Below, one piece after another: positions 42,658 through 51,353 of a DNA stretch of 64,000 bases. Within the stretch, counting starts at the first letter, position 1, and each line of letters starts with the position of its first letter. The notes below the pieces were generated by a model. That model was given only the letters and a program-made list of their open reading frames with translations. It was not told the DNA's origin and did no database searches. The DNA is from Castellaniella sp049651205 (lineage in GTDB: Bacteria > Pseudomonadota > Gammaproteobacteria > Burkholderiales > Burkholderiaceae_B). The stretch covers positions 186,001 to 250,000 of the forward strand of contig NZ_JBASBR010000007.1 in assembly GCF_049651205.1 (NCBI RefSeq), given 5' to 3'. The position numbers and the translations under genes are program-made.

Positions 42658-43250
42658 TAATATGCAGAAATTATGTTTTCTGCCAAGTCATGCAGCTCCT
42701 TCGACTGCTTGGCGCACGTAGATAAGATTTCCATTCCCTCGTGCGCCACCTTTGCCGTTGTCAGGATGTTGTCAATATGAGCGCATAGCGCCCACGCGTA
42801 TGAAACGGCATTCGATGTTCGCCCATCCGCCTCTTCTAGAACATGGAATTTCCCCATAAGCGGCAGCATAAAACTTGGGTCAATCATCTTTCTTGCAAGC
42901 TCGATCATGTATTTATCGTCTCGAGAGAATGGCTTGCCAATCTCTGTCTTCGCCAACATATCAAAGTGCTTGGACAAGAGATACGATCCGGTTTTGACGC
43001 TTCCGGCCCATCTGCACGTCGCCCATTTCAGTGATGTTGCTTGCTGTCTTTTTTCTTTTAGAAGGCGCATCTCTGTTTGGCTGGCAATTACCACTGCGGC
43101 AATCACAGCACCAACAGTCCCTACGGCTGTAGCGATGCTCCACCAATGCTCATAGCTTGATGCATGCATCCATCCTGGCGCAGTGGAGATAACCCATCCG
43201 CCAGCCAGTCCGATTGCCAACATCACCCACTTATCGACTTTGTCTGTCAC
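42657..43250 (-). CDS. Two-TM phage or accessory membrane protein
   Basis: 197 residues from GTG 43250 with AAGGAGG 6 nt upstream. Two N-terminal TM helices (VMLAIGLAGGWVISTAPGW; SIATAVGTVGAVIAAVVIA) and a helical cytoplasmic part. Resembles small membrane proteins of uncertain role on prophages. First gene of a two-gene unit. Confidence 0.6.
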   Translation of the reverse strand: MTDKVDKWVMLAIGLAGGWVISTAPGWMHASSYEHWWSIATAVGTVGAVIAAVVIASQTEMRLLKEKRQQATSLKWATCRWAGSVKTGSYLLSKHFDMLAKTEIGKPFSRDDKYMIELARKMIDPSFMLPLMGKFHVLEEADGRTSNAVSYAWALCAHIDNILTTAKVAHEGMEILSTCAKQSKELHDLAENIISAY

Positions 43251-43293
43251 GGCACCCTCCTTTTTGGAGGAATGATACGCCGCCCAACAAAAC

Positions 43294-43334
43294 TTATCCC
43301 CACCCTCTGTGAATAACCCCTGTTGTTATCCGCA
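43294..43334. promoter_or_regulatory. Cluster of three DnaA-box-like 9-mers
   Basis: TTATCCCCA (43294-43302), TGTGAATAA (43308-43316; reverse strand TTATTCACA, an exact TTATNCACA match) and TTATCCGCA (43326-43334). The two outer boxes differ from TTATCCACA by one base. They lie in the 161-bp divergent spacer between a minus-strand membrane gene and a plus-strand lipoprotein gene. Could be a phage/plasmid replication remnant or DnaA-responsive promoter; chance is possible. Confidence 0.4.
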
Positions 43335-43411
43335 GAACATCCTCCCAAACCCTAATAGCGACGCCATTTGATCGGTCATGGTCAAGGTGCGCGCACCCAA
43401 TTGGAGATCAA

Positions 43412-43834
43412 ATGAAAGGAATCGCACTGGCCGCCATCACTGCAATCTTCCTGGCGGGCTGCAACGACGCCGACATTGCATCCAGCAACCTGTCAAAGGC
43501 CGCCGACAACTTCGAGATCAATCGTCGAGTCGCTTTCTACAACGGCATCACTGGCGAATACATGCTGTCGATCGAGGGCCTGTGCGCCCTGGGTAACCGA
43601 GACGACCCGCGCCAGCGCACCATCACATGCAAGATCAGGCCGGACACGTACAAAAAGCACTTCCTCGGGCTATCGGACAACGTGACGTACTTCGTCGAGC
43701 AGATCGACGGTGCGTACGCAAACGCCTATCACTATCGCGTCATCATCAAGCCTCAGACCATCCTGCCCGACATTGATTTTCGAGGTAGCGTGGGTGCGGC
43801 GACGGATGCTGTGACGCCGGATTCACGGGACTGA
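43412..43834 (+). CDS. Phage lipoprotein
   Basis: 140 residues; GGAG 8 nt before ATG; lipobox AAITAIFLAGCNDADIA. The soluble part is beta-rich with two Cys (EGLCALGNRDDPRQRTITCKI) that probably form a disulfide. Widespread on Burkholderiales prophages to my recollection; function unknown. Confidence 0.68.
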   Translation: MKGIALAAITAIFLAGCNDADIASSNLSKAADNFEINRRVAFYNGITGEYMLSIEGLCALGNRDDPRQRTITCKIRPDTYKKHFLGLSDNVTYFVEQIDGAYANAYHYRVIIKPQTILPDIDFRGSVGAATDAVTPDSRD

Positions 43835-43877
43835 CAAGGCAAGCGGCGGATGGTTGTCTCCGCCAACTTTCAGCTCA

Positions 43878-44042
43878 TTACCTCACGAAGGCGTGAAGCG
43901 CGATCACAACCATCAGCGCAACACAAACCGCCTGCGGGCCGCCCAGTCCTGCGGACAAAACGGCACTACAGACAATCGCAAAGCCTTTGCACGCGTCAAA
44001 CAAGTTGACCGTGCCGGAGCTGCCTGTCTTTTTGGATTGCAT
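43878..44042 (-). CDS. Small single-TM protein (54 aa)
   Basis: ATG 44042 behind a perfect GGAGGT at 7 nt spacing, the best ribosome-binding site in the prophage. Reads MQSKKTGSSGTVNLFDACKG, then one hydrophobic helix ending ALHAFVR. Size and layout fit a small holin-like or exclusion peptide, but no family was recognised. Confidence 0.55.
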   Translation of the reverse strand: MQSKKTGSSGTVNLFDACKGFAIVCSAVLSAGLGGPQAVCVALMVVIALHAFVR

Positions 44043-44254
44043 AAATGCCACCTCCAAAAATCGCTCGGGGACCCTTGATGAGCCTGGGTTCCGAGCACAG
44101 GCCTTCCCTCTCTATTGCAGTGTCAATGTCCAGCCACTGTAGGCGAGAGAGAACCAGGCTGGTAGGTACGGGCTTTCGCCCAAATCCTAATGGAACCAAA
44201 TACTACATCAATAACGGCGCTTGGCCTACATGCGCCCGCCCACCAGATAAGGAA

Positions 44255-44479
44255 ATGACATGCGAGGTGCACGAAACCTACAAGTGCGCGCGCTGTGGCG
44301 CCCCTTTTGTGGCCCTCGTAGCCGACCGCAAGCGCGACTGGACGCGGTTTTGCAGCAAGGCCTGCAAGGCCCGCCGTCAAGAGCAGCGAACTGGGCAGTA
44401 TTCGGCCCATCTGCGACGGCAAGACGGAGACGAAGAGCCGACATTTGCCACCGCCCACCTTTTCAGCAATGAGGAATGA
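44255..44479 (+). CDS. Small zinc-ribbon-like phage protein
   Basis: 74 residues from ATG 44255 (AAGGAA upstream). CARCGAPF and FCSKACKARRQEQR form a CxxC...CxxxC zinc knuckle. The frame is open upstream to 44045, but that part lacks a good start. Overlap-free with the next ORF (1 bp gap). Confidence 0.55.
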   Translation: MTCEVHETYKCARCGAPFVALVADRKRDWTRFCSKACKARRQEQRTGQYSAHLRRQDGDEEPTFATAHLFSNEE

Positions 44480-44480
44480 C

Positions 44481-44762
44481 ATGGACATCAACAAAGCAAT
44501 CTCAACTGTGGAAGCGCTGCGCCGCCAGATAGACGACTTGGACAAAGCCCTGGCCGCATCGGAGAAAACTGAGTACGGCAGCCCCGTCAGGGTAGAAACC
44601 ACTGTGCGCATCTATTCCCACGGCTCACAAGCCGTGCACCTGGATCGGGAGGCCGCTATCTAACTGCTGCGGATCACAAAGGCCCGCGCCGAAGCGAGGC
44701 TGGCCACCCTGCAGCCGGTTATCGACATGGCGAATGCCGCACTCAAGGGGATTGGAGCATGA
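44481..44762 (+). pseudogene. Phage ORF interrupted by one in-frame stop
   Basis: MDINKAISTVEALRRQIDDL begins at 44481. TAA at 44661-44663 stops after 60 residues, but the same frame continues coherently (LLRITKARAEARLATLQPVI ... KGIGA) to a TGA at 44760-44762 overlapping the next ATG by ATGA. The continued coding character argues for a recent nonsense change or read error. Confidence 0.5.
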
Positions 44763-45193
44763 ACACATACAAGATCAAGCTGGAGCGCAACACGGTCAAG
44801 ACCGAAGTCACGACCATCGAAATCAAGGCCGATAACGAGGCAGATACTCGGGTGCTGGTGAAGTACCTCGGGATTAATGAGTGGAGTTGGGCGGGCGACG
44901 GCCCCGAGAAGACGAACAACCACATTATCCGGTCAATTGAAGTTGATCACCACGAAGCCGATGGCGGGGAGCAGATCACCGGCAAGACGAAATACAAGGC
45001 GCAACTGAGGGCCCTACGAGAAATGAGCATCCCACACATGGCCCGCAGCACTGACGGCAGCCCGCTGGTGGCCGTCGCGGTTGTCGAAGCCATGCGGGGA
45101 GTTAGAGTGGCCAGTCGTGGCACACCTGCGCCGCAATTGCTACGGCCCGCGGCACTGAAAGGATCAGGCTATGAGGCCACGCAAAAAGGATAG
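44759..45193 (+). CDS. Hypothetical phage protein at the prophage edge
   Basis: 144 residues; starts in an ATGA overlap with the previous frame. The N-terminal half (MNTYKIKLERNTVKTEVTTI) is beta-rich and acidic; the C-terminal third is Arg/Ala/Gly-rich. A further ATG at 45171 (MRPRKKDSQACKKDF) begins a frame that runs antisense into the chromosomal FAH gene, so phage coding DNA is cut near 45200-45270. No family known. Confidence 0.5.
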   Translation: MNTYKIKLERNTVKTEVTTIEIKADNEADTRVLVKYLGINEWSWAGDGPEKTNNHIIRSIEVDHHEADGGEQITGKTKYKAQLRALREMSIPHMARSTDGSPLVAVAVVEAMRGVRVASRGTPAPQLLRPAALKGSGYEATQKG

Positions 45194-45278
45194 TCAGGCG
45201 TGTAAAAAGGACTTCACGAGCACCCAGTGTGCCCCTGCCCTGCCAGCCCGCCTATTCGCAGTTTCCGCCCTGGATAAA

Positions 45279-45983
45279 TCAGGCCTGGACGATCGTGACA
45301 CGCAATGTGCCAAGGCCCTGTATCTGTGCCTCAAGCTGATCGCCAGATACCACAGCACCTACACCTGCTGGTGTACCGGTAAAAATCAGATCGCCTGCAC
45401 GCAACTCGAACAGTGTGGACAGATAAGCGATGGCTTCAGGCACCGACCAGATCATGTCGGACAAATCGCCCGTCTGGCGCTGTGCCCCGTTGATGGTCAA
45501 GCCAATATGGCCCTTGGTGAGGTCTCCGGTGGCTGCCACCGGGTGCACGGGGCCGATGGGTGCGCTGTGGTCAAAGCCCTTGGCGGTTTCCCAGGGGCGC
45601 CCCTGCTTCTTGGCCTCAGCCTGCAAGTCGCGGCGTGTCATGTCCAGGCCAATGGCATAGCCCCACACGGCGCGTGCAGCTTGCTCGGGGCTCAGGTTAT
45701 GCCCGCCCGCACCCAAGGCCGCCACCAGCTCTACCTCGTGGTGCAGATTATGCGTCTGTGGTGGGTAAGGCATCTGGCCTTCGGTGCCTTCTGCCACATT
45801 CAGTACGGCATCGGCCGGCTTGCCAAAGAAAAAGGGCAGCTCTCGGCCGGTAGCGCCCATCTCACGTGCATGATCCGCATAATTGCGGCCCACGCAATAG
45901 ATGCGGCGCACCGGAAACCGGGCGGATGAGCCTTGCACCGCCAGGGTAACCGGCTCGGGGCGGGGAATAACAGTTTCTTGCAT
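45279..45983 (-). CDS. Fumarylacetoacetate hydrolase (FAH) family protein
   Basis: 234 residues. IYCVGRNYADHAREMG, the metal-binding HHEVELVAALG (Glu ligands), WGYAIGLDMTRRDLQ, and DLIFTGTPAGVGAVVSGD are diagnostic. It is closest to fumarylpyruvate/acylpyruvate hydrolases (C-C bond hydrolases of aromatic degradation) or oxaloacetate decarboxylases; the substrate is not fixed by motif. First chromosomal gene right of the prophage; the ppa terminator separates it from ppa. Confidence 0.92.
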   Translation of the reverse strand: MQETVIPRPEPVTLAVQGSSARFPVRRIYCVGRNYADHAREMGATGRELPFFFGKPADAVLNVAEGTEGQMPYPPQTHNLHHEVELVAALGAGGHNLSPEQAARAVWGYAIGLDMTRRDLQAEAKKQGRPWETAKGFDHSAPIGPVHPVAATGDLTKGHIGLTINGAQRQTGDLSDMIWSVPEAIAYLSTLFELRAGDLIFTGTPAGVGAVVSGDQLEAQIQGLGTLRVTIVQA

Positions 45984-45995
45984 AAGTACCTCGAG

Positions 45996-46019
45996 AAAAA
46001 ATCCGGCGTAAAGCCGGAT
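45996..46019 (-). terminator. Rho-independent terminator of ppa
   Basis: Minus-strand ATCCGGC-TTTAC-GCCGGAT stem (extends to nine pairs) followed by at least five T; lies 45 bp after the ppa stop. Confidence 0.85.
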
Positions 46020-46063
46020 TTATGGGTGTGCCTGATTAAAAACGCACCTGCACACCCAAAGGG

Positions 46064-46603
46064 TTAAGCCTTCTTGCCTGCTTGATAACGGGTGACGGAG
46101 TCGCGGATTTCTTGCTTGGCGGCATCAATGCCCGACCAGCCTTGCACCTTGACCCATTTGCCTTTTTCAAGATCTTTGTAGTGCTCGAAAAAGTGCTGAA
46201 TGCGCTGGAGTTCTTCAGCCGGAAGATCGGCGGTGGACTCGATGTGACGATAGGGAGGATAGAGCTTGTCTACGGGGCGAGCCAGCAGCTTGGCATCCTT
46301 GCCCGCTTCGTCTTCCATGTTCATCACACCCAGGGCGCGGCAGCGGATGACGCTGCCCACCTGTACAGGGAAAGGAGCCAGCACCAACACATCAACCGGA
46401 TCACCGTCTTCGGAGAGGGTTTCAGGGATGTAACCGTAATTGCAAGGGTAATGCATGGCCGTCAACATGAAACGATCGACAAACACAGCACCGCTGGTCT
46501 TGTCGACCTCGTATTTCACGGGATCCGCATTCATGGGGATTTCGATGACGACGTTGAATTCTTCTGGCAGCTTGTCGCCGGCCGGGACACGATCTAGGCT
46601 CAT
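46064..46603 (-). CDS. ppa: Inorganic pyrophosphatase
   Basis: 179 residues, family I soluble enzyme. FNVVIEIPMNADPVKYEVDK, YPCNYGYIPETLSEDGDPVDVLVLAP (catalytic Asp pair in DGDPVDV) and the KDAKLLARPVDK metal site. Pulls biosynthetic reactions by hydrolysing PPi. It lies 35 bp downstream of hemY on the same strand. Confidence 0.97.
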   Translation of the reverse strand: MSLDRVPAGDKLPEEFNVVIEIPMNADPVKYEVDKTSGAVFVDRFMLTAMHYPCNYGYIPETLSEDGDPVDVLVLAPFPVQVGSVIRCRALGVMNMEDEAGKDAKLLARPVDKLYPPYRHIESTADLPAEELQRIQHFFEHYKDLEKGKWVKVQGWSGIDAAKQEIRDSVTRYQAGKKA

Positions 46604-46638
46604 GAGGTTCCTTGGAGAGTGAATCTGAAAATATGCAT

Positions 46639-48135
46639 TTATTTTGAACGGCTGTGATCCGAGGTGAGCGACATGTCCACCCCCGGGATCGGGGCCGTAT
46701 CGAAGTAATCGTCCTCTGGGCCGGACACCGGGCGAGCCGGCCGGGCCTTGTCCGTCTTGACTTGAGGCACCGGACGATTATCTTCAGGGGAGTCTGGAAG
46801 ATATACACCACTGGCGGCTTCTGGCACTTGCACCGATTGATGATCACCCTCTGTTCTTAGCATGCCAAAGCTTTCGGCCTCGTGACGTATGAAATCGGGG
46901 TCGCCGCGGGTATCTGCCGCCGGCAGCGGCCGCTGAATCAGGGGCAGCTCGACATCTGCGGCTTCGCACGCCTTACGCCAGTGCGACAACGCTTGCTCTG
47001 GGTGGCCCAGTGCGTCATGCAAATTGCCCAACAAAGCGTGGATATGGATATCGGCACGAAGATCCAGGCTGCGCTCCAGATAGTGCGCACCCTGTCCCCA
47101 CAGCTGGGCGGCCAGGCACAATTGCCCCAAGGCGGCCAGCAAGCCGGGATGATCCGGGTTGGATTTGAGCCAAAGCTCGGCGTGCCCCAAACGTTGGCGT
47201 GCCTGATCGGCATCGCACTGCGCATAGGCACGCAACAGGCGATCGTCAAGCCCACGATTAAGCGCCGCCTCGAGGATACGGGCAGATTCTGCTGGCCGGC
47301 CAAACCTGAGCTGCGCGCGAGCACCCGCCAGAGCCACCTCGGGAGACAGGCGTTCATCGGCCTGCAAATCACTCCATAAGCTGTTCCAGTCTTTGGCCTC
47401 GACGACATCCAGCTGATGGGCGGCAGACTCCGCAATAAACACTTTGGCCTGCGTCTCGTCGATGGCGCCACGGCGCAACAACAGGCGCGTAAGCTGGTAG
47501 ACCTGACGATAATGACCTAATTGACGATGAGCCCGCAAACTCAGCCGGTTGGCATGCAAAAACCGCGTTGACGTATCTTGCAGCGGCTCGAGCAGCTCGA
47601 GCGCTTCTTCGGCTCGATTTTGATCGAGATACATCTCGGCGGTGACAACATCCACTGCCTGACGCAGGCGGCCGTCCTCGCCTGCGCTTTCTTGCACCAG
47701 CTGCAGGGTTTGGTCGCGACGGGGGTATTCACCCAGAAGATGCAGAGCCCTGGCGGCACTGAGTCCGGCCAACACCTTGCGGTCGGTGGATCGGGTACGG
47801 GACAGCAGCTTGGAAAGTTCTTTTTCGGCCTGCACATAGCGGCCTTCAAGTACATTAATCCAGCCACGCTCGAGAAGCTCTATATCGCGACGCTGGGCAC
47901 GCCGCCCACGCCAGTTGCGAAACCGCCCGGGGCTGTTACTCATCCAGTGCAGCAGGCGCAACAACCAGTGGAATACCAGAAAAGCCAGTATCCCCAGCAC
48001 GATCGCCAGCGGCAAGGAGAGCTCTACGCGCCACGGTTGCGCAAGAATGATGACGTTTCCGCTGTGCTCTTGTACGGTTAAAGCCAGCGCCACAGCCACC
48101 GCCAGCACAATCAAGGTCCAGATCCAGGATCGCAT
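46639..48135 (-). CDS. hemY: HemY-type membrane TPR protein
   Basis: 498 residues: two N-terminal TM helices (WIWTLIVLAVAVALALTV; LSLPLAIVLGILAFLVFHWL), the HemY_N domain, then TPR repeats (GWINVLEGRYVQAEKELSKL; HYLERSLDLRADIHIHALLG). Proteobacterial HemY (not Bacillus protoporphyrinogen oxidase) is encoded with hemCDX and probably scaffolds envelope or haem assembly. It lies 8 bp after hemX. Confidence 0.9.
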   Translation of the reverse strand: MRSWIWTLIVLAVAVALALTVQEHSGNVIILAQPWRVELSLPLAIVLGILAFLVFHWLLRLLHWMSNSPGRFRNWRGRRAQRRDIELLERGWINVLEGRYVQAEKELSKLLSRTRSTDRKVLAGLSAARALHLLGEYPRRDQTLQLVQESAGEDGRLRQAVDVVTAEMYLDQNRAEEALELLEPLQDTSTRFLHANRLSLRAHRQLGHYRQVYQLTRLLLRRGAIDETQAKVFIAESAAHQLDVVEAKDWNSLWSDLQADERLSPEVALAGARAQLRFGRPAESARILEAALNRGLDDRLLRAYAQCDADQARQRLGHAELWLKSNPDHPGLLAALGQLCLAAQLWGQGAHYLERSLDLRADIHIHALLGNLHDALGHPEQALSHWRKACEAADVELPLIQRPLPAADTRGDPDFIRHEAESFGMLRTEGDHQSVQVPEAASGVYLPDSPEDNRPVPQVKTDKARPARPVSGPEDDYFDTAPIPGVDMSLTSDHSRSK

Positions 48136-48143
48136 AAGGCCTC

Positions 48144-49382
48144 CTAGACGGTGCCGTCAGTTGCAGGTGACTGCACTGCCGGCGGGGTCGTATCTTCGGA
48201 AGGATCTGGCGCGGTATCAGGGGCAACCTCTTGGGCGGCTTCAGCATCCCGGGCGGCGGCAATGGCTGCCAGGCTGTTATCTACCGTGGGCAGAGAGATT
48301 TCGATGGCGGTGTCGTGCAGCGAACGGGCCAGCTTTAATGCCTGGCGGGCGGTCTCGGCCCGCATGTCATAACGCTGATCGAGTGCCTGGGCAATACGGG
48401 CGAGCTCTGATTTCCAGATTTTTGACTGGTGCATCATGAGCGCCAGCTGTGCCGTAATTGCCCGCTGTTTGAGCCCCTCGCGAAAACGCTGGGCCTGATC
48501 CGGAGACATCAGTAAGGCGGCAGAATCATCCACCCGCCGGATATCGAACAGTTTTTTGAGATCGTGAACCACCTGCTGCCCAGCCCCTTGAACCCATGTC
48601 CAGGAATCCTGCAAGGCAGCTTGCCAGCCGCTGTTGGAGTGAGCAGATGCGGCCGGTGCCACTGTGCTTGCCTGAACGGGTGAGGATGTGGTGGGGGCAG
48701 TAGCCACGGCGGTTGCCGTATCAGGCATCAACAGAGGCGCTGAACCCAGCCAGTCGGAGAGCTGATCGAGCTGTGCCGACAGCGCCGCGACATTGATGGT
48801 GGCCACCGCCCGGAGACGATCGATGTCGCCATTGATGGATTGCTGCAACGCAGCCAGGCCAGGCCGATTGGCGCGTGCCAGCTGTGCCTGAGCGGCCTCC
48901 AGCGAGATGATGGCATTGGCCACGTTGCCACCCAGGCTGAGCTGCTGCTGAGCGATGGTAACCAGGTGGTCAATGTCATTGAGCAGTAAAAGATCCGAGC
49001 CACTGTCTGTCATCAGTTGCAAAGCCTGGTCGAGCTCTTGCACCTGACTGCTGGTGTCGTCCAGTGCGCTGCGGAGGTCTTCGACCTGTGCGGCCTGAGC
49101 ACGGGCAAGAGACAGGGCTTGCTCGGCTTGCTGGCTGGTTTCCTGGGCCAGCTGAGCATTTTGGCTATGCTGCTGCTCAAAATCCGCCTTGAGAACCCGG
49201 TACTGGCGGTTTTGCTCGTATAAGCCAACCCCCAAAGCAATGGCCAGCAGCAACACCACGACCAGCAAGATGCGCCCTAACCTGCCAGACGACCGAGAGG
49301 CCGACTGTGCATCCGCCAGAGCGGAAGTGGGTGCTGCAGAGGGTGCAGAAACAGTAGAGGTGCTTTGATCAGATTCACTCAT
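48144..49382 (-). CDS. hemX: HemX-like membrane protein
   Basis: 412 residues: disordered Ser/Ala N terminus, one TM helix (LGRILLVVVLLLAIALGVGLY), a coiled coil (DFEQQHSQNAQLAQETSQQA), then the HemX domain (DIDHLVTIAQQQLSLGGNVA; FDIRRVDDSAALLMSPDQAQ) and an acidic tail. Historically called a uroporphyrinogen methyltransferase but it has no SAM domain. It overlaps hemD by 8 bp. Confidence 0.9.
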   Translation of the reverse strand: MSESDQSTSTVSAPSAAPTSALADAQSASRSSGRLGRILLVVVLLLAIALGVGLYEQNRQYRVLKADFEQQHSQNAQLAQETSQQAEQALSLARAQAAQVEDLRSALDDTSSQVQELDQALQLMTDSGSDLLLLNDIDHLVTIAQQQLSLGGNVANAIISLEAAQAQLARANRPGLAALQQSINGDIDRLRAVATINVAALSAQLDQLSDWLGSAPLLMPDTATAVATAPTTSSPVQASTVAPAASAHSNSGWQAALQDSWTWVQGAGQQVVHDLKKLFDIRRVDDSAALLMSPDQAQRFREGLKQRAITAQLALMMHQSKIWKSELARIAQALDQRYDMRAETARQALKLARSLHDTAIEISLPTVDNSLAAIAAARDAEAAQEVAPDTAPDPSEDTTPPAVQSPATDGTV

Positions 49383-50208
49383 GACGGCGTTCGGATCCTT
49401 CGGGAAAGCAGTCGGATGCTGCCACTATAGCGTGAAACAAGGCAGCTTCTTGGGGGCTGCTCAGGGTAACGTGCAAGTGCATGTCAGCCTGGGCTGCGTA
49501 GCGACATTGTAAACGCCGCACGATGCGTTCGTGCAGCGATACCACACCAAGCCGGCGTGGCCAGGGCAACCGGTGATGCACCAGGCTGCTCTCGATGGCG
49601 GCCAGCGCCTGGCCGCTTGTCAGGAGAAGAATTGTGGCCGGGCCGGCAGACAAGTCCTGGCAGGTGGCGAGATCCCATAGACAGGCAAGCCGGCGATAAA
49701 GGGCGTGACACTGTACCTGCCAGCCTCGCTGCGACAGTTGATCCGCCAGCCATTGACGGCCCTCAGTGGCGCGCAGGATATGGGCCTGTGCGGGGGGCAA
49801 ACCCCGCGCATCCCAGGCAGCCAGCAGCGCTTCTGAATCAGGCGCCTGCTCTGACGAGGGGGCAAGGATTTGATTCTTGGGTACAAAGGCCTCAAGTGCC
49901 TGCGCCGTCGCTGACCCCACTGCAGCGGCCCAGGCGCCCTCAGGCCATGCGGATCGGCCAGGATGAAAGAGGCTCAGGGTATCGGCGCCGCTGCCGTCAG
50001 CGGTGCCGGGCCCACCAAAATAGGCCTCCACTGCCTGCCTGCTGACAAATACCAGCACGTCTCCGCACCGGGCCACCGGGCGAACCGCATCCAGTGCCTC
50101 AATCTGCAGGGCCGGCGCGTCAAGCACTGGATAGCCATGCCGTTCAAGTGTGCGCGCCAAGGCGCCATTGCGCCCTTTGGGCCGGGTCAGGATCACCTGA
50201 GGCATCAT
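49375..50208 (-). CDS. hemD: Uroporphyrinogen-III synthase
   Basis: 277 residues from ATG 50208 (MMPQVILTRPKGRNGALART). Cyclises hydroxymethylbilane with ring D inversion. The sequence is diverged as usual for HemD, but ILTRP..., DVLVFVSRQAVEAYF, and TILLLTSGQALAAIESSL match. Between hemC and hemX in the conserved cluster. Confidence 0.9.
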   Translation of the reverse strand: MMPQVILTRPKGRNGALARTLERHGYPVLDAPALQIEALDAVRPVARCGDVLVFVSRQAVEAYFGGPGTADGSGADTLSLFHPGRSAWPEGAWAAAVGSATAQALEAFVPKNQILAPSSEQAPDSEALLAAWDARGLPPAQAHILRATEGRQWLADQLSQRGWQVQCHALYRRLACLWDLATCQDLSAGPATILLLTSGQALAAIESSLVHHRLPWPRRLGVVSLHERIVRRLQCRYAAQADMHLHVTLSSPQEAALFHAIVAASDCFPEGSERRHE

Positions 50209-50232
50209 GCCAGCACCCAATAGAGAGACAGC

Positions 50233-51171
50233 TCAGGACACTGAAAGCCGGGAAAGAATGTCATCGGCACCCTGCCCAAGCAAATCTTGCGCCACCGTTA
50301 CGCCCAGGCTTTCTGCCTGTGCAACCACACCGCGAATCCCGGCCTGCAGCACACGGCTGCCATCGGGCTCGGCCACCAGTGCACGCAGGTAAAGCTGGCC
50401 TTCATCAATGACGGCATACGCGGCCAAGGGCACCTGGCACGAGCCTCCCAGTGCTTTGGAAACTGCGCGCTCAGCCAAGGTGCAAGCGGTGGTCTCGGGG
50501 CTGGCCAGTGGCGCCAGCCATTGCTGAAGATCGGTTCGCGAATCCAGGGTTTCGATTCCCAAGGCACCCTGCCCAGCGGCCGGTAAGCTGAGATCTGCGG
50601 GCAAAATGGCCCGAATACGCTCTGCAAGGCCCAGCCGCTGCAAGCCTGCGGCAGCCAGCACGATGGCCGAATAATCGCCACGATCCAGCTTGGCCAGACG
50701 CGTATCCAGATTGCCGCGCAGGGGTTTTACTTCGAGATGCGGGTAACGGGTTCTCAGCTGCGCTTCACGACGCAAGCTGGAGGTGCCCACCACCGCGCCG
50801 GCAGCCAGCTCGCCGAGGCTAGACACCGTATTGGAGACCAGGGCGTCGTGGGGATCTGCGCGCTCAAGCACCGCTGCCAGCGCAAAGGGCTGCTGCATGT
50901 CCACCGGCACGTCTTTTAGCGAATGCACGGCCAGGTCGGCCCGGCCATCCAGCAAGGCGGTTTCAAGCTCTTTGATAAACAGGCCCTTGCCGCCCACCTT
51001 GGACAGCGTGCGATCCAGGATCTGGTCGCCCCGGGTAGTCATTTCGAGAAGCTCGACCTGGCATTGCGGGTAAAGGGCAAGCAGCCGCGCCTGTACATGA
51101 CGCGCCTGCCACAAAGCGAGACGGCTGGCGCGGGTGGCAATGACCAGCTTTTTGGGGTGAGATGCAGACAT
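50233..51171 (-). CDS. hemC: Hydroxymethylbilane synthase (porphobilinogen deaminase)
   Basis: 312 residues from ATG 51171 (MSASHPKKLVIATRASRLAL); the longer frame to 51279 crosses the sucD terminator. Polymerises four porphobilinogens. TRASRLALWQ, GLFIKELETALLDGRADLAVHSLKDVP, GTSSLRREAQL, and cofactor Cys in LGGSCQVPLAAYA. First gene of hemCDXY. Confidence 0.97.
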   Translation of the reverse strand: MSASHPKKLVIATRASRLALWQARHVQARLLALYPQCQVELLEMTTRGDQILDRTLSKVGGKGLFIKELETALLDGRADLAVHSLKDVPVDMQQPFALAAVLERADPHDALVSNTVSSLGELAAGAVVGTSSLRREAQLRTRYPHLEVKPLRGNLDTRLAKLDRGDYSAIVLAAAGLQRLGLAERIRAILPADLSLPAAGQGALGIETLDSRTDLQQWLAPLASPETTACTLAERAVSKALGGSCQVPLAAYAVIDEGQLYLRALVAEPDGSRVLQAGIRGVVAQAESLGVTVAQDLLGQGADDILSRLSVS

Positions 51172-51280
51172 CAGAGGGTCATCCTGGAAAGCACTAGACG
51201 GGCAATCAAGCCCACGGCAGCCAACACCATTAGGGCTTGAAGCAAAGATGGACGTTTGATTTTCATGCCGGATATCCATG

Positions 51281-51308
51281 AAAAAGGCCCGTTTGGCGGG
51301 CCTTTTTT
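51281..51308 (-). terminator. Terminator after sucD (bidirectional shape)
   Basis: GGCCCG-CCAAA-CGGGCC stem (minus strand) flanked by A-rich and T-rich tracts on both sides; 45 bp after the sucD stop and upstream of hemC. Confidence 0.88.
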
Positions 51309-51353
51309 GAGACTGGGGGCCAGCCGCGCCAGCCCCCCGCCATACACACGATA

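Noticed and set aside
30545..45270. CRISPR array or insertion sequence in the accessory block
   Set aside because: No regularly spaced repeats, no terminal inverted repeats and no transposase-like ORF were found.
45171..45929. Long plus-strand ORF of 252 codons
   Set aside because: Almost entirely antisense to the well-supported FAH-family gene; only the first codons could belong to a truncated phage gene.
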